Shown: positions 1-8,268 of the stretch, one piece after another | How the letters are laid out: every line of letters starts with the position of its first letter | Position numbering within the stretch: position 1 is the stretch's first letter | NCBI RefSeq assembly: GCF_018323985.1 | Contig: NZ_AP024590.1 | Coordinates: 2,232,001 to 2,296,000 of the forward strand | Direction of reading: 5' to 3' | Length of the DNA stretch: 64,000 nt | Source of the DNA: Enterobacter kobei | GTDB taxonomy: Bacteria; Pseudomonadota; Gammaproteobacteria; Enterobacterales; Enterobacteriaceae | The notes under the pieces: generated by a model | Database searches by the model: none | The model's input: only the letters and a program-made list of their open reading frames with translations | Told to the model about the DNA's origin: nothing | Program-made: the position numbers and the translations under genes

Positions 1-963
1 AGAACCGTCAAGGTCTATGAAGAGAACTGGCCGCTGCACTCGCCCTTTGTAATTTCGCGGGGCAGCCGCAATGAAGCGCGGGTGGTGGTGGTTGAACTGG
101 AAGAAGCGGGCGTGCGGGCGGTGGGGGAATGTACGCCCTATCCGCGCTATGGCGAAAGCGATGCCTCAGTGATCGCGCAAATCATGACCGTGGTACCGCA
201 GCTGGAGTCCGGGCTGACGCGCCAGCAACTGCAATCGTTATTGCCACCGGGCGCCGCGCGTAATGCGGTCGACAGCGCCCTGTGGGATCTGGAAGCGCGT
301 CACGCCGGACAAAGCCTGATGGAGCACCTGCACGTACCGCTCACAGGCACGGTGACCACCGCGCAGACTGTGGTGATCGGCACCCCGCAGCAGATGGCGT
401 CCAGTGCGGCAATGTTGTGGGAAAAGGGCGCACGTCTGCTGAAGGTGAAGCTCGATGATACCTGGATTAGCGAACGCCTGGTGGCGGTACGCTCGGCAGT
501 GCCCGACGCCACGCTGATTGTCGATGCCAATGAATCCTGGCACAGCGAAGGGCTGGCGGCGCGCTGTCAGTTGCTGGCGGATCTGGGGGTGGCGATGCTG
601 GAGCAGCCATTGCCCGCCAGCGACGACGCCATGCTGGCGAATTTTATCCATCCGCTGCCCATTTGCGCCGACGAAAGTTGTCACACGCGCAGCAGCCTGC
701 AAAATTTGCAGGGCCGCTATGAGATGATCAACATCAAGCTGGATAAAACCGGCGGCCTGACTGAGGCGCTGGCGCTGGCGGAAGCGGCCTCAGCGCAGGG
801 GCTAGGACTGATGCTCGGCTGTATGCTCTGCACCTCGCGGGCCATCAGTGCGGCGCTGCCCCTGGCGGGCAAAGTACGCTTCGCCGATCTGGATGGCCCG
901 ACCTGGCTGGCGGTGGATGTCGAGCCAGGACTGCGCTTTTCCACCGGTCAGCTTCACCTCTGA
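1..963 (+). CDS. ycjG: L-Ala-D/L-Glu epimerase, 5' end cut by window
   Basis: The frame is open from base 1 and its first residues (RTVKVYEENWPLHSPF) match the E. coli YcjG N-terminus from residue 2, so only the start codon seems to lie outside the window. This is an enolase-superfamily dipeptide epimerase that interconverts L-Ala-D-Glu and L-Ala-L-Glu in the cytoplasm, letting murein-derived dipeptides be broken down. Superfamily marks are visible: the KVK catalytic lysine region (LLKVKLDD), the metal-binding DANESW, EQPL and CADES segments, and the NIKLDKTGG lysine. The next gene, mpaA, converges on it with a 10-base overlap; MpaA releases the tripeptide that feeds this route. Function is known for the family and inferred here from strong similarity. 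Confidence 0.95.
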   Translation, partial: RTVKVYEENWPLHSPFVISRGSRNEARVVVVELEEAGVRAVGECTPYPRYGESDASVIAQIMTVVPQLESGLTRQQLQSLLPPGAARNAVDSALWDLEARHAGQSLMEHLHVPLTGTVTTAQTVVIGTPQQMASSAAMLWEKGARLLKVKLDDTWISERLVAVRSAVPDATLIVDANESWHSEGLAARCQLLADLGVAMLEQPLPASDDAMLANFIHPLPICADESCHTRSSLQNLQGRYEMINIKLDKTGGLTEALALAEAASAQGLGLMLGCMLCTSRAISAALPLAGKVRFADLDGPTWLAVDVEPGLRFSTGQLHL

Positions 964-1673
964 GGCGTCCAGCGCAGCAGATCCATCATTGCCTGCAAAT
1001 AGATTTCGCTCGCCTCATCGTTAGAGATGGGCGGAAACTCGGCGGTGATGCAGTTCAGCCCGATGTCGGCGCACCAGCTGCCAAAGGAGCCGGGCGTTTC
1101 ATAGCCGACGCTGGTGACGTGCGGCAGGGCAAATGCCTGCGCCAGCCACGCACCCAGCGCGCTTTGGGCGGGATCTTCAATACAGGCCAGCGGATCGTGA
1201 AACGATACCACCCAGGCCGGATGAATACGGTGAATCAACTGACACAGCGCCTGCGTTTCCGGTTCGGAGCCGGGCGTAGTACCGGTCTGTAGCACCACAT
1301 CGCGCGCCTCAGCAGCGCTGTTCCAGCGGTATACCGTCTCTCCGGCCCGCCAGTTGGCCGCCGGGAAATTACGATTCAGATCCACGCCGTTGGCATTGGC
1401 GCGTAAACCGAGCTGGCAGCCGTCCGGGTTGACCGCCAGCACCACATGATGGTGGCGAAACGCCGGATTCAGCGCCCGTAATGCACAGGACAGCGTCACG
1501 ATGGCGGCATTTTCATCGCCATGGGTACCGGCAATAATCAACCCGCTGTCCGATGAGGCCTGCGGTGCCGGGAACCAGATCAGCGGTGCACCCAGACCGG
1601 AGGTGCCATAATGTTCCGTCAGCGGGGGAAAAGCCCCTCGTTCGGCGCGCGGAAGGGAAACGGACATAGACAT
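954..1673 (-). CDS. mpaA: murein tripeptide amidase A
   Basis: 239 residues, an M14-family zinc carboxypeptidase close to E. coli MpaA (242). It hydrolyses the gamma-D-Glu-meso-diaminopimelate bond of murein tripeptide in the cytoplasm. The zinc site begins with His51 and Glu54 in GTHGDEN; a third histidine lies in VVSFHDPL near residue 160 and the catalytic glutamate is in ITAEFPP. There is no signal peptide, as expected for a cytoplasmic recycling enzyme. An AAGGA Shine-Dalgarno sits about 5 bases before the chosen ATG. Together with ycjG (converging) and mppA (diverging) it forms a murein peptide uptake and recycling cluster conserved in E. coli. Confidence 0.95.
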   Translation of the reverse strand: MSMSVSLPRAERGAFPPLTEHYGTSGLGAPLIWFPAPQASSDSGLIIAGTHGDENAAIVTLSCALRALNPAFRHHHVVLAVNPDGCQLGLRANANGVDLNRNFPAANWRAGETVYRWNSAAEARDVVLQTGTTPGSEPETQALCQLIHRIHPAWVVSFHDPLACIEDPAQSALGAWLAQAFALPHVTSVGYETPGSFGSWCADIGLNCITAEFPPISNDEASEIYLQAMMDLLRWTPQR

Positions 1674-1826
1674 CCTTACTCTCTCGGGTGATGGGTAAAA
1701 GTGTTAAGCAAAACACGATCCTTTTCAAATTGTTATTTTCTTAAGTTATATGTTTGCTTTCCCTATAGTTAAAACAAATAATTACCTCATCTTTTGCCGG
1801 CCGGCACCTACTTTTGAGGGGATCTC

Positions 1827-3443
1827 ATGAAGCATTCCGTTTCCTTAACCTGCTGTGCGCTGTTGATGTGCAGTTTTTCGTCGATTTCTGTCGCCGCCGA
1901 GGTGCCAGCGGGCGCAGTGCTGGCGAAAAAACAGGTGCTGGTACGTCATATTAAAGACGAACCTGCGTCACTCGATCCGGCTAAAGCGGTGGGTCTGCCT
2001 GAAATCCAGGTGATCCGCGATCTGTTTGAAGGGCTGGTTAATCAGAATGAGAAGGGCGAACTGGTGCCCGGCGTCGCCACTAAATGGCAAAGTAATGACA
2101 ACCGCATCTGGACCTTTACCCTGCGCAACGACGTGAAATGGTCAGACGGTACGCCGGTGACCGCACAGGATTTTGTCTATAGCTGGCAACGTCTGGTCGA
2201 TCCGCAAACCACCTCGCCGTTTGCCTGGTTTGCGGCGCTGGCGGGCATCAGCAATGCGCAGAATATCATTGATGGTAAGGCCACGCCGGATAAGCTTGGC
2301 GTCACCGCCGTTGATGCCCACACGCTGCGCGTTCAGCTCGATCAACCGCTGCCGTGGTTTGCTAACCTGACCGCCAGCTTTGCTTTTTATCCGGTGCAGA
2401 AAGCCAATGTGGCGCAGGGCGCAGAATGGACGAAGCCCGGCAAGCTCATTGGTAACGGTGCGTATGTGTTAAAAGATCGTGTGGTGAATGAAAAACTGGT
2501 GGCGGTGCCGAACGTTCATTACTGGGATAATGTCCACACAGTGATCCAGCAGGTCACCTTTGTACCGATCAATCAGGAGAGCGCGGCCACCAAACGCTAT
2601 CTGGCGGATGACATTGATATCACCGAATCCTTCCCGAAAAACCTTTATCAGAAGCTGATGAAAGACATTCCGGGCGAGGTCTACACACCGCCACAGTTGG
2701 GCACTTATTATTACGCCTTTAATACGCAGAAAGGTCCGACCGCCGATCCGCGCGTGCGTCTGGCGCTGAGCATGACCATCGATCGCCAGCTAATGGCGGA
2801 CAAAGTGCTGGGCACCGGCGAAAAACCGGCGTGGCATTTCACCCCGGACGTCACCGCAGGGTTCAAAGCCTCGCCATCGCCCTTTGCCGCGATGAGTCAG
2901 GAAGAGCGAAACGCGCAGGCGAAAACCCTGTTGCAGGCCGCAGGTTATGGCCCGCAGCGACCGCTGGATCTGACGCTGCTGTATAACACCTCGGAAACGC
3001 ATCAGAAAATTGCCATTGCGGTGGCGTCGATGTGGAAGAAAAATCTGGGCGTGGATGTGAAGCTGCAAAATCAGGAGTGGAAAACCTATATCGACAGCCG
3101 CAACACCGGCAATTTCGATGTGATCCGCGCGTCATGGGTGGGGGATTACAACGAACCGTCGACCTTCCTCTCCTTGCTGACGTCCAGCCACAGCGGCAAT
3201 ATTTCACGCTTCAAAGACCCGGCCTACGATAAGGTGTTGAGCCAGGCGGCGCAGGAAACCACGACGGAAGCGCGTAATGCCGACTATAACGAGGCAGAAA
3301 AAATCATTGCCGAAAAAGCACCGATTGCGCCTATTTACCAGTACAGCAACGGGCGACTGATCAAACCCTGGCTGAAAGGCTATCCGATCAATAATCCGGA
3401 AGACGTGGCCTACACCCGCACGATGTATATTTTGCAGCACTGA
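1827..3443 (+). CDS. mppA: periplasmic murein peptide-binding protein
   Basis: 538 residues, an OppA/SBP family 5 peptide-binding protein. A signal peptide covers roughly residues 1-24 (Lys-His, hydrophobic core, SVAAE cleavage region). The mature part has the family-5 pattern, including the EPASLDPAKAVGLPE start and the lobe-closing FNTQKGPTADPRVRLALSMTID segment. MppA captures L-Ala-gamma-D-Glu-meso-DAP in the periplasm and hands it to the OppBCDF permease. A GAGGGG ribosome site precedes the ATG. It is transcribed away from mpaA, which acts on the same tripeptide after import. Plain oligopeptide-binding OppA is the alternative, but gene order favours MppA. Confidence 0.94.
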   Translation: MKHSVSLTCCALLMCSFSSISVAAEVPAGAVLAKKQVLVRHIKDEPASLDPAKAVGLPEIQVIRDLFEGLVNQNEKGELVPGVATKWQSNDNRIWTFTLRNDVKWSDGTPVTAQDFVYSWQRLVDPQTTSPFAWFAALAGISNAQNIIDGKATPDKLGVTAVDAHTLRVQLDQPLPWFANLTASFAFYPVQKANVAQGAEWTKPGKLIGNGAYVLKDRVVNEKLVAVPNVHYWDNVHTVIQQVTFVPINQESAATKRYLADDIDITESFPKNLYQKLMKDIPGEVYTPPQLGTYYYAFNTQKGPTADPRVRLALSMTIDRQLMADKVLGTGEKPAWHFTPDVTAGFKASPSPFAAMSQEERNAQAKTLLQAAGYGPQRPLDLTLLYNTSETHQKIAIAVASMWKKNLGVDVKLQNQEWKTYIDSRNTGNFDVIRASWVGDYNEPSTFLSLLTSSHSGNISRFKDPAYDKVLSQAAQETTTEARNADYNEAEKIIAEKAPIAPIYQYSNGRLIKPWLKGYPINNPEDVAYTRTMYILQH

Positions 3444-3448
3444 CAGAC

Positions 3449-3470
3449 ACGGGCTGGCGCGCCAGCCCGT
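3449..3470. terminator. bidirectional hairpin between mppA and the GGDEF gene
   Basis: A perfect 22-base palindrome (ACGGGCTGGC / GCCAGCCCGT, 2-base centre) lies 6 bases after the mppA stop and touches the stop codon of the converging cyclase gene. There is no strong T-run on either side, so termination is inferred from position and stem strength. Confidence 0.5.
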
Positions 3471-5050
3471 TATCCCGCCTGATGCAGGTAAATTTCGCCG
3501 CCTTTACTGAACATCACACGATTGCGGCCTGCGGCTTTGGCGTCGTAGAGCGCCATATCCGCCCGGCGCAGCGCCGCGTCCATGTCGTTATCTTCATCCT
3601 GCAAACTGACCACGCCGCCGCATAGCCGCATCTGATGCGAGTACGGGAAATCGGTGTTTTCCACGGTTTTGCGGATGCGCTCCGCCAGCGCGATCGCCTC
3701 GCTTAACGCGGTGTCGGGCAGGAAAATAACAAACTCCTCGCCGCCAAAGCGATTAATAATGTCGCTTTCACGGCAGACGGCTTTCAGCAGCACCGCCAGG
3801 CTTATCAGCACCGCATCCCCGGCATCGTGGCCGTGTTCGTCGTTAATGACTTTGAAGTGATCGATATCCAGCGCAATCAGGCAGTGATGATCGCTGTGCC
3901 GGTAGCGGCGGGTCATCTCTTTAAAGCCGCGACGGTTATACAGACCGGTCAGCGGGTCGGTCATCGCCTCGTCGCTCAGCGCGCTGACCCGGTTGACCAT
4001 CATCAGCACATGGTGATACACCGCCTCCCGCAGATTCGCGGCTTCCGCGTACCAGGCGTGAATGCCCGGCAGCGCTTTCAGCGTGCGGGTGCTGTCCTCG
4101 GAACGCGTCAGTTCAGCCAGTTTTTCCAGCGGCATGGAAATTCGCGAGGAGAGCCAGGCCACCAGCGCGATCATCAGGCTGATCACCATCAGCAAAATCC
4201 AGGTGGCGTTTTCTGCGGTCAGTGCAAGGATGCGCTGCACATTATCTGAGGTGCCGTAAATAAAGATATTCCAGCCAGTCGCTTTCAGGCTCGCATACCC
4301 CAGCAGATATTCCTGCCCCTGATGGGTGAGCAAATATTTGCCGCTCTGCTGGTGGACTAATTTATCTTTAAGTTCAGGGTTAATCGCAATATGCGCGCCT
4401 ACCAGCGAGGGATCATGATTATAAATAACCGTGCCATCGTCGCTGACGATACTCACCTGAGAATCATCTTCATAGAAATGCTGGCTGATGATATTACTCA
4501 GCATACTGGGCTTTTTCAGGTAGATAGAGCCGCCCATAAATCCAAGATAGTTACCCTGGTCATCAAAAATGGGCTGGGAAATAAACACCACATAGTTTCC
4601 GGCAACAGAAACAAAAGGACTGGAAATAAAGGGTTTTTTGATGGCGATAGCATGTTGGGTAGCGGCAGAAGTGAGCTTTTGCCCTACCAGATCGAGGCTT
4701 TCCGGAGACGTCGCGGCGATCACTGCCTTGGCGGTGACAATCACCACTGAGTTAAAGAAACCGGATTGCAGGCGTAATCGTTCCGTTTCCGCATGCAGTT
4801 TATCTTCATCGCTGAGCGTTTTTATCTGCTGCGCGCTATAGGCCAGCTCCCGCTGTGCCGTGGAGAAGTAGCCATCGGTGGTGTCCGCCAGCTTTCGCGC
4901 ATAGGCGATATTGCTGCTCAGCAGGCTGTCTTCGATATTTTCTTTCTGAATGATCCACAGCGCGATAAGCAGGAGCAGTGACGTCAGCGTGACGCTGCCA
5001 ACGGAGAGAATAATCAGTAGAGAACGAAGCCCGATTCTTTTTTGGAACAT
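3470..5050 (-). CDS. membrane Cache-GGDEF diguanylate cyclase
   Basis: 526 residues from the ATG at 5050. Layout: a membrane helix near residues 8-36; an extracytoplasmic double-Cache-like region to about residue 275 (with FISSPFVSVAGNYVVFISQP and the GYASLKATGWNIF end typical of dCache_1); a second helix near 285-305; a short HAMP-like linker; and a C-terminal GGDEF domain with active-site GGEEF, preceded five residues earlier by the inhibitory-site motif RESD. It should make c-di-GMP from two GTP in response to a small periplasmic ligand. The frame stays open upstream to a TTG at 5128, but that adds a non-family N-terminus, so the ATG is preferred although neither start has a clear ribosome site. 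It is not DgcM, which lies in this part of E. coli. Confidence 0.85.
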   Translation of the reverse strand: MFQKRIGLRSLLIILSVGSVTLTSLLLLIALWIIQKENIEDSLLSSNIAYARKLADTTDGYFSTAQRELAYSAQQIKTLSDEDKLHAETERLRLQSGFFNSVVIVTAKAVIAATSPESLDLVGQKLTSAATQHAIAIKKPFISSPFVSVAGNYVVFISQPIFDDQGNYLGFMGGSIYLKKPSMLSNIISQHFYEDDSQVSIVSDDGTVIYNHDPSLVGAHIAINPELKDKLVHQQSGKYLLTHQGQEYLLGYASLKATGWNIFIYGTSDNVQRILALTAENATWILLMVISLMIALVAWLSSRISMPLEKLAELTRSEDSTRTLKALPGIHAWYAEAANLREAVYHHVLMMVNRVSALSDEAMTDPLTGLYNRRGFKEMTRRYRHSDHHCLIALDIDHFKVINDEHGHDAGDAVLISLAVLLKAVCRESDIINRFGGEEFVIFLPDTALSEAIALAERIRKTVENTDFPYSHQMRLCGGVVSLQDEDNDMDAALRRADMALYDAKAAGRNRVMFSKGGEIYLHQAG

Positions 5051-5589
5051 GCCCGATGGTCGTCGATAGATGAGGAAAAGGGGCGCTATGTTAGCAAACC
5101 AGGCGCTAAAAATCTGTTTATTTATCAAACGATTTTATGCGGATATAAGGGAAATACCTGTACTGATTGTGGGATAAAAATAACACTGTGCTGTGTGATA
5201 TTTACTGCGGAACTTTAAACTTTTATCTTTCTGCAATACGGCATAATAAAAATCCTACCTGCCAGTGACGACACAAGCGGGTGCTGCATAATATATTATC
5301 TTATTTAAGCACCGCTAAAATAGGTTGTAGGCGCAGGATGGGAACGGCGTTAAATATAATCCTTTCTTATGCTGTCGGGCAGGTGGTTTGCCGCGGACGG
5401 CGCGTCTTCTGCTGCATGTTTGGCGTAAAATGCTAATGGTTTTACTTAGCGTAGTGGATAATTATTACCAGGGTGAAACTCTCCGCTATTAACGGTGAAC
5501 ATGACGGGCGTTCAAAATGAGAGTGAAAAAGGATATTGCGAATGCTATAAAACTATTGAACCCCCTCCGACGTATTTGCAGGCCCCGCT
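5051..5589. other. 539-bp AT-rich intergenic region, no supported gene
   Basis: This spacer separates the diverging cyclase and chemoreceptor genes and must hold both promoters. It is AT-rich compared with its neighbours. I could not identify a convincing sigma-28 or sigma-54 promoter. A 45-codon ORF at 5501-5638 lacks a good ribosome site and is not annotated. Confidence 0.4.
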
Positions 5590-6762
5590 ATGCTTAAACA
5601 TATTAGTGTTCGAACCTTCATCATGTTATTTCTGCTGAGTATATTTTTCATCATGGAAATAATAGTGATCGCCATCTCAAAAAACAGCGCACTGATAATC
5701 ATGCTGGGAATGTTATGGCTGATAACGCTTGGTTTATTATGGTCATATATGACGCTTTATTTAGTTTCGCCCATTAATACCGTTAAAAAAAGTATTGATG
5801 AAGTCATCGCCGGTAACTTATCGATTACTATCCCGATTTTTGGCAACAACTGCGCCGGGCGCTTGATCCCCGGCATCAACCATCTTTCCAGCAACATCGC
5901 CACCCTGGTGCGTGAAATCCGCGCCTCATCGCAGGCCGCCATGGATCTCTCCGGGCAGTTGCACTCCCGCAGCGCTGAACTGTCAGTGAAAAGCGAAGAG
6001 CAGTCCGCTGCGCTCATTCAGACCGCCTCCAGTATGGAGCAGATGGCAGCCAGCACGAAAAATAATGCTGAAAACACCCAGCTTGCCACGCGCTGCGCCA
6101 GTGAAGCCACCGGCAGCGCGCGCAAGGGCGGCAAGCTGATGGATCAGGTGTCACACAATATGCAGTCCATTACCGACTGCGCTCAGCAAATGACAGACAT
6201 TATTGCCATGATCGACGGCATCGCGTTTCAGACCAATATCCTGGCGCTGAACGCTGCCGTGGAAGCAGCCCGCGCCGGCGATCACGGTAAAGGCTTCTCG
6301 GTGGTGGCGGGCGAGGTCAGAACACTTGCGCATCGCAGTGCCGAAGCAGCTAAAAGCATCAAATCGCTGATCGCGGTGACGACGGAAAACGTCAGCCAGG
6401 GGGCACGGGTCGTCGATGAAGCGAGCAAAAATATGCAGGAGATCGTCGCTGGTGCCGGGCAGGTGAGCAAATTTATGGATGAGATTTCGGTTTCGACACT
6501 GCAACAGGAAAGGGGGATTGAGCAGATCTCCCAGGCGCTGTCCGAGCTGGAAAAACTGACGCAGAGTAACGTCACTATGGTGGATGAGCTGTCCGGATCA
6601 GCGGATGTGCTCAAAAGCCAGGTGACTGAATTGCAGGGCAGAACGCGCAGCTTCCGGCTGGAAAATACGCCGCCGGAAAGAGCACAGGCGGCTGCGCCAA
6701 TTCTTCATAAAATTCAGCGCACTGGCACCTTTTCCGATTGCTTAACCCCCGCAGACGGCTAG
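5590..6762 (+). CDS. methyl-accepting chemotaxis protein lacking a sensor domain
   Basis: 390 residues. The N-terminus is two adjacent membrane helices (about 9-29 and 34-59) joined by only about four residues (SKNS), so there is no periplasmic ligand domain and no PAS domain. A HAMP segment follows from about 59 to 110, then a full-length cytoplasmic signalling hairpin with the conserved tip IAFQTNILALNAAVEAARAG and its GKGFSVVAGEVRTLA continuation. The C-terminus has no NWETF pentapeptide. It should join mixed receptor arrays with CheW/CheA. The topology resembles the membrane anchor of Aer without its FAD-PAS domain; what it senses is unknown. The next gene, zntB, starts 35 bases after the stop, and a cyclase gene diverges upstream. 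Confidence 0.88.
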   Translation: MLKHISVRTFIMLFLLSIFFIMEIIVIAISKNSALIIMLGMLWLITLGLLWSYMTLYLVSPINTVKKSIDEVIAGNLSITIPIFGNNCAGRLIPGINHLSSNIATLVREIRASSQAAMDLSGQLHSRSAELSVKSEEQSAALIQTASSMEQMAASTKNNAENTQLATRCASEATGSARKGGKLMDQVSHNMQSITDCAQQMTDIIAMIDGIAFQTNILALNAAVEAARAGDHGKGFSVVAGEVRTLAHRSAEAAKSIKSLIAVTTENVSQGARVVDEASKNMQEIVAGAGQVSKFMDEISVSTLQQERGIEQISQALSELEKLTQSNVTMVDELSGSADVLKSQVTELQGRTRSFRLENTPPERAQAAAPILHKIQRTGTFSDCLTPADG

Positions 6763-6797
6763 ACTGTTCCCATTACAGTGCTGAATGCGGAGGGGCC

Positions 6798-7781
6798 GTG
6801 GAGGCAATTAAGGGATCGGACGTTAACGTTCCGGATGCAGTGTACGCGTGGCTGCTCGACGGCAAGGGCGGTGTAAAAACGCTGAGCAACGACGACGTTA
6901 TTGACGAACAGCACCCGTGCTGGCTGCACCTCAACTACACCAATCAGGAAAGCGCCGCCTGGCTTGCGACCACGCCGCTGCTGCCCAACAACGTGCGGGA
7001 CGCGCTGGCGGGCGACAGCCTGCGGCCACGGGTCAGTCGGCTAGGCGAGGGGACGCTCATCACCCTGCGCTGCATCAATGGCAGTACCGACGAACGTCCG
7101 GACCAACTGGTGGCGATGCGTTTATACATGGACGAACGGCTGATCGTCTCGACGCGGCAACGTAAAGTGCTGGCGCTGGATGATATCGTGCACGATTTAC
7201 AGGAAGGCACCGGGCCGACGGATGTCGGCGGCTGGCTGGTGGATGTCTGCGATGCGCTGACCGATCATGCCAGCGAGTTTATCGAAGTGCTGCACGACAA
7301 AATCATCGACCTGGAAGATAACCTGCTCGATCAGCAAATCCCCCCGCGCGGCTTTCTGGCCCTGCTGCGCAAACAGCTGATCGTCATGCGTCGCTATATG
7401 GCGCCGCAACGGGATGTGTATGCCCGTCTCGCCAGCGAACGTTTTCCGTGGATGAATGACGACCAGCGTCGGCGGATGCAGGATATTTCTGACCGTCTTG
7501 GGCGCGGACTGGATGAAATTGACGCCTGTATTGCCCGTACTGGCGTGATGACCGATGAGATCACGCAGGTGATGCAGGAGTCGTTGTCACGGCGTAGCTA
7601 CACCATGTCGCTGATGGCGATGGTCTTCCTACCCAGCACCTTCCTCACCGGGTTGTTTGGCGTCAATCTCGGCGGTATTCCTGGCGGCGGCTGGCATCTG
7701 GGCTTTGCGATCTTCTGCCTGATGTTGGTGGTACTGATCGGCGGTGTTACCTGGTGGTTACATCGCAGTAAATGGTTGTAA
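6798..7781 (+). CDS. zntB: zinc transport protein ZntB
   Basis: 327 residues from a GTG start, the same length as E. coli ZntB. GGAGG lies 4 bases before the GTG; the longer frame from 6738 would overlap the chemoreceptor gene and has no ribosome site. CorA/2-TM-GxN family: a long cytoplasmic funnel domain (about 1-265), then two C-terminal membrane helices with the GVN signature (LFGVNLGGIPGGGW) between them and a basic tail (HRSKWL). It forms a pentameric inner-membrane channel for zinc; older work described efflux, later work proton-coupled uptake. Position beside fnrS and dbpA matches E. coli. Confidence 0.96.
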   Translation: MEAIKGSDVNVPDAVYAWLLDGKGGVKTLSNDDVIDEQHPCWLHLNYTNQESAAWLATTPLLPNNVRDALAGDSLRPRVSRLGEGTLITLRCINGSTDERPDQLVAMRLYMDERLIVSTRQRKVLALDDIVHDLQEGTGPTDVGGWLVDVCDALTDHASEFIEVLHDKIIDLEDNLLDQQIPPRGFLALLRKQLIVMRRYMAPQRDVYARLASERFPWMNDDQRRRMQDISDRLGRGLDEIDACIARTGVMTDEITQVMQESLSRRSYTMSLMAMVFLPSTFLTGLFGVNLGGIPGGGWHLGFAIFCLMLVVLIGGVTWWLHRSKWL

Positions 7782-7827
7782 ATTTTAACGTTTTTAACAA
7801 ATTTCAAACATGAAAAGGCCATCTTAG

Positions 7828-7841
7828 TTGAGCGAAATCAA
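7828..7841 (+). promoter_or_regulatory. FNR-binding site of fnrS
   Basis: TTGAG-CGAA-ATCAA matches the FNR consensus TTGAT-N4-ATCAA at 9 of 10 positions. Its centre lies about 42 bases before the expected fnrS start at 7877, the usual activating position for FNR. A weak -10 (CACTAT, 7864-7869) follows. Confidence 0.85.
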
Positions 7842-7876
7842 TAAAACGCCGGTTCATTCAGGGCACTATCTCTCCC

Positions 7877-7999
7877 GCAGGTGAATGCAACGTCAAGCGA
7901 TGGGCGTTGCGCTCCATATTGTCTTACTTCCTTTTTTTGAATTACTGCATAGCACAATTGATTCGTACGACGCCGACTTTAAAGAGTCGGCTTTTTTTT
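7877..7999 (+). ncRNA. fnrS: FnrS small regulatory RNA
   Basis: About 123 bases, nearly identical to the E. coli FnrS I remember: the conserved 5' segment GCAGGTGAATGCAACG, a GGGCGTTGCG stem, the single-stranded TATTGTCTTACTTCC seed region and a terminator hairpin GCCGACT/AGTCGGC followed by eight Ts. FnrS is an Hfq-dependent RNA made under anaerobiosis through FNR and ArcA; it represses mRNAs for aerobic functions such as sodB and maeA. As in E. coli it lies between zntB and dbpA. The 5' end is placed by homology. Confidence 0.93.
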
Positions 8000-8056
8000 G
8001 CCTCTTTTCTATGAGCTTCTACCCTTAAAGGACGATTTGTTCATGCGGAGGTAAAC

Positions 8057-8206
8057 ATGTCCCATCTCAATCTGTTTAATCCTGTTGATACGTTGCCCAC
8101 CGATCCGATCCCCGTAGACCCGGTTCCGGTGCCCGATCCCATTCCACGTCCACAGCCATTACCCGATCCGCCGCCAGACGAGGTACCGATTAAATTGTCG
8201 CGTTGA
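8057..8206 (+). CDS. 49-residue proline-rich small protein (hypothetical)
   Basis: A short ORF (MSHLNLFNPVDTLPT...) with a good GGAG ribosome site 6 bases before the ATG. About a third of its residues are proline, in PxP repeats such as DPIPVDPVPVPDPIP and PLPDPPPD, ending IKLSR. It has no signal peptide or membrane helix. It lies between the fnrS terminator and dbpA. E. coli has a small annotated ORF in this neighbourhood (ynaL, as I recall), but I cannot confirm that the two are the same. Coding is supported by the ribosome site and regular repeat; function is unknown. Confidence 0.6.
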   Translation: MSHLNLFNPVDTLPTDPIPVDPVPVPDPIPRPQPLPDPPPDEVPIKLSR

Positions 8207-8268
8207 GGGAGCAGATCTGAGAGGATACGCGCCTGCACAACCCAGGCCTTTTATCGCGAGAATATACT

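Noticed and set aside
5501..5638. 45-codon ORF overlapping the chemoreceptor start
   Set aside because: Its ribosome site is weak and too close, composition is unremarkable, and it overlaps the chemoreceptor in another frame. Only conservation data could rescue it.
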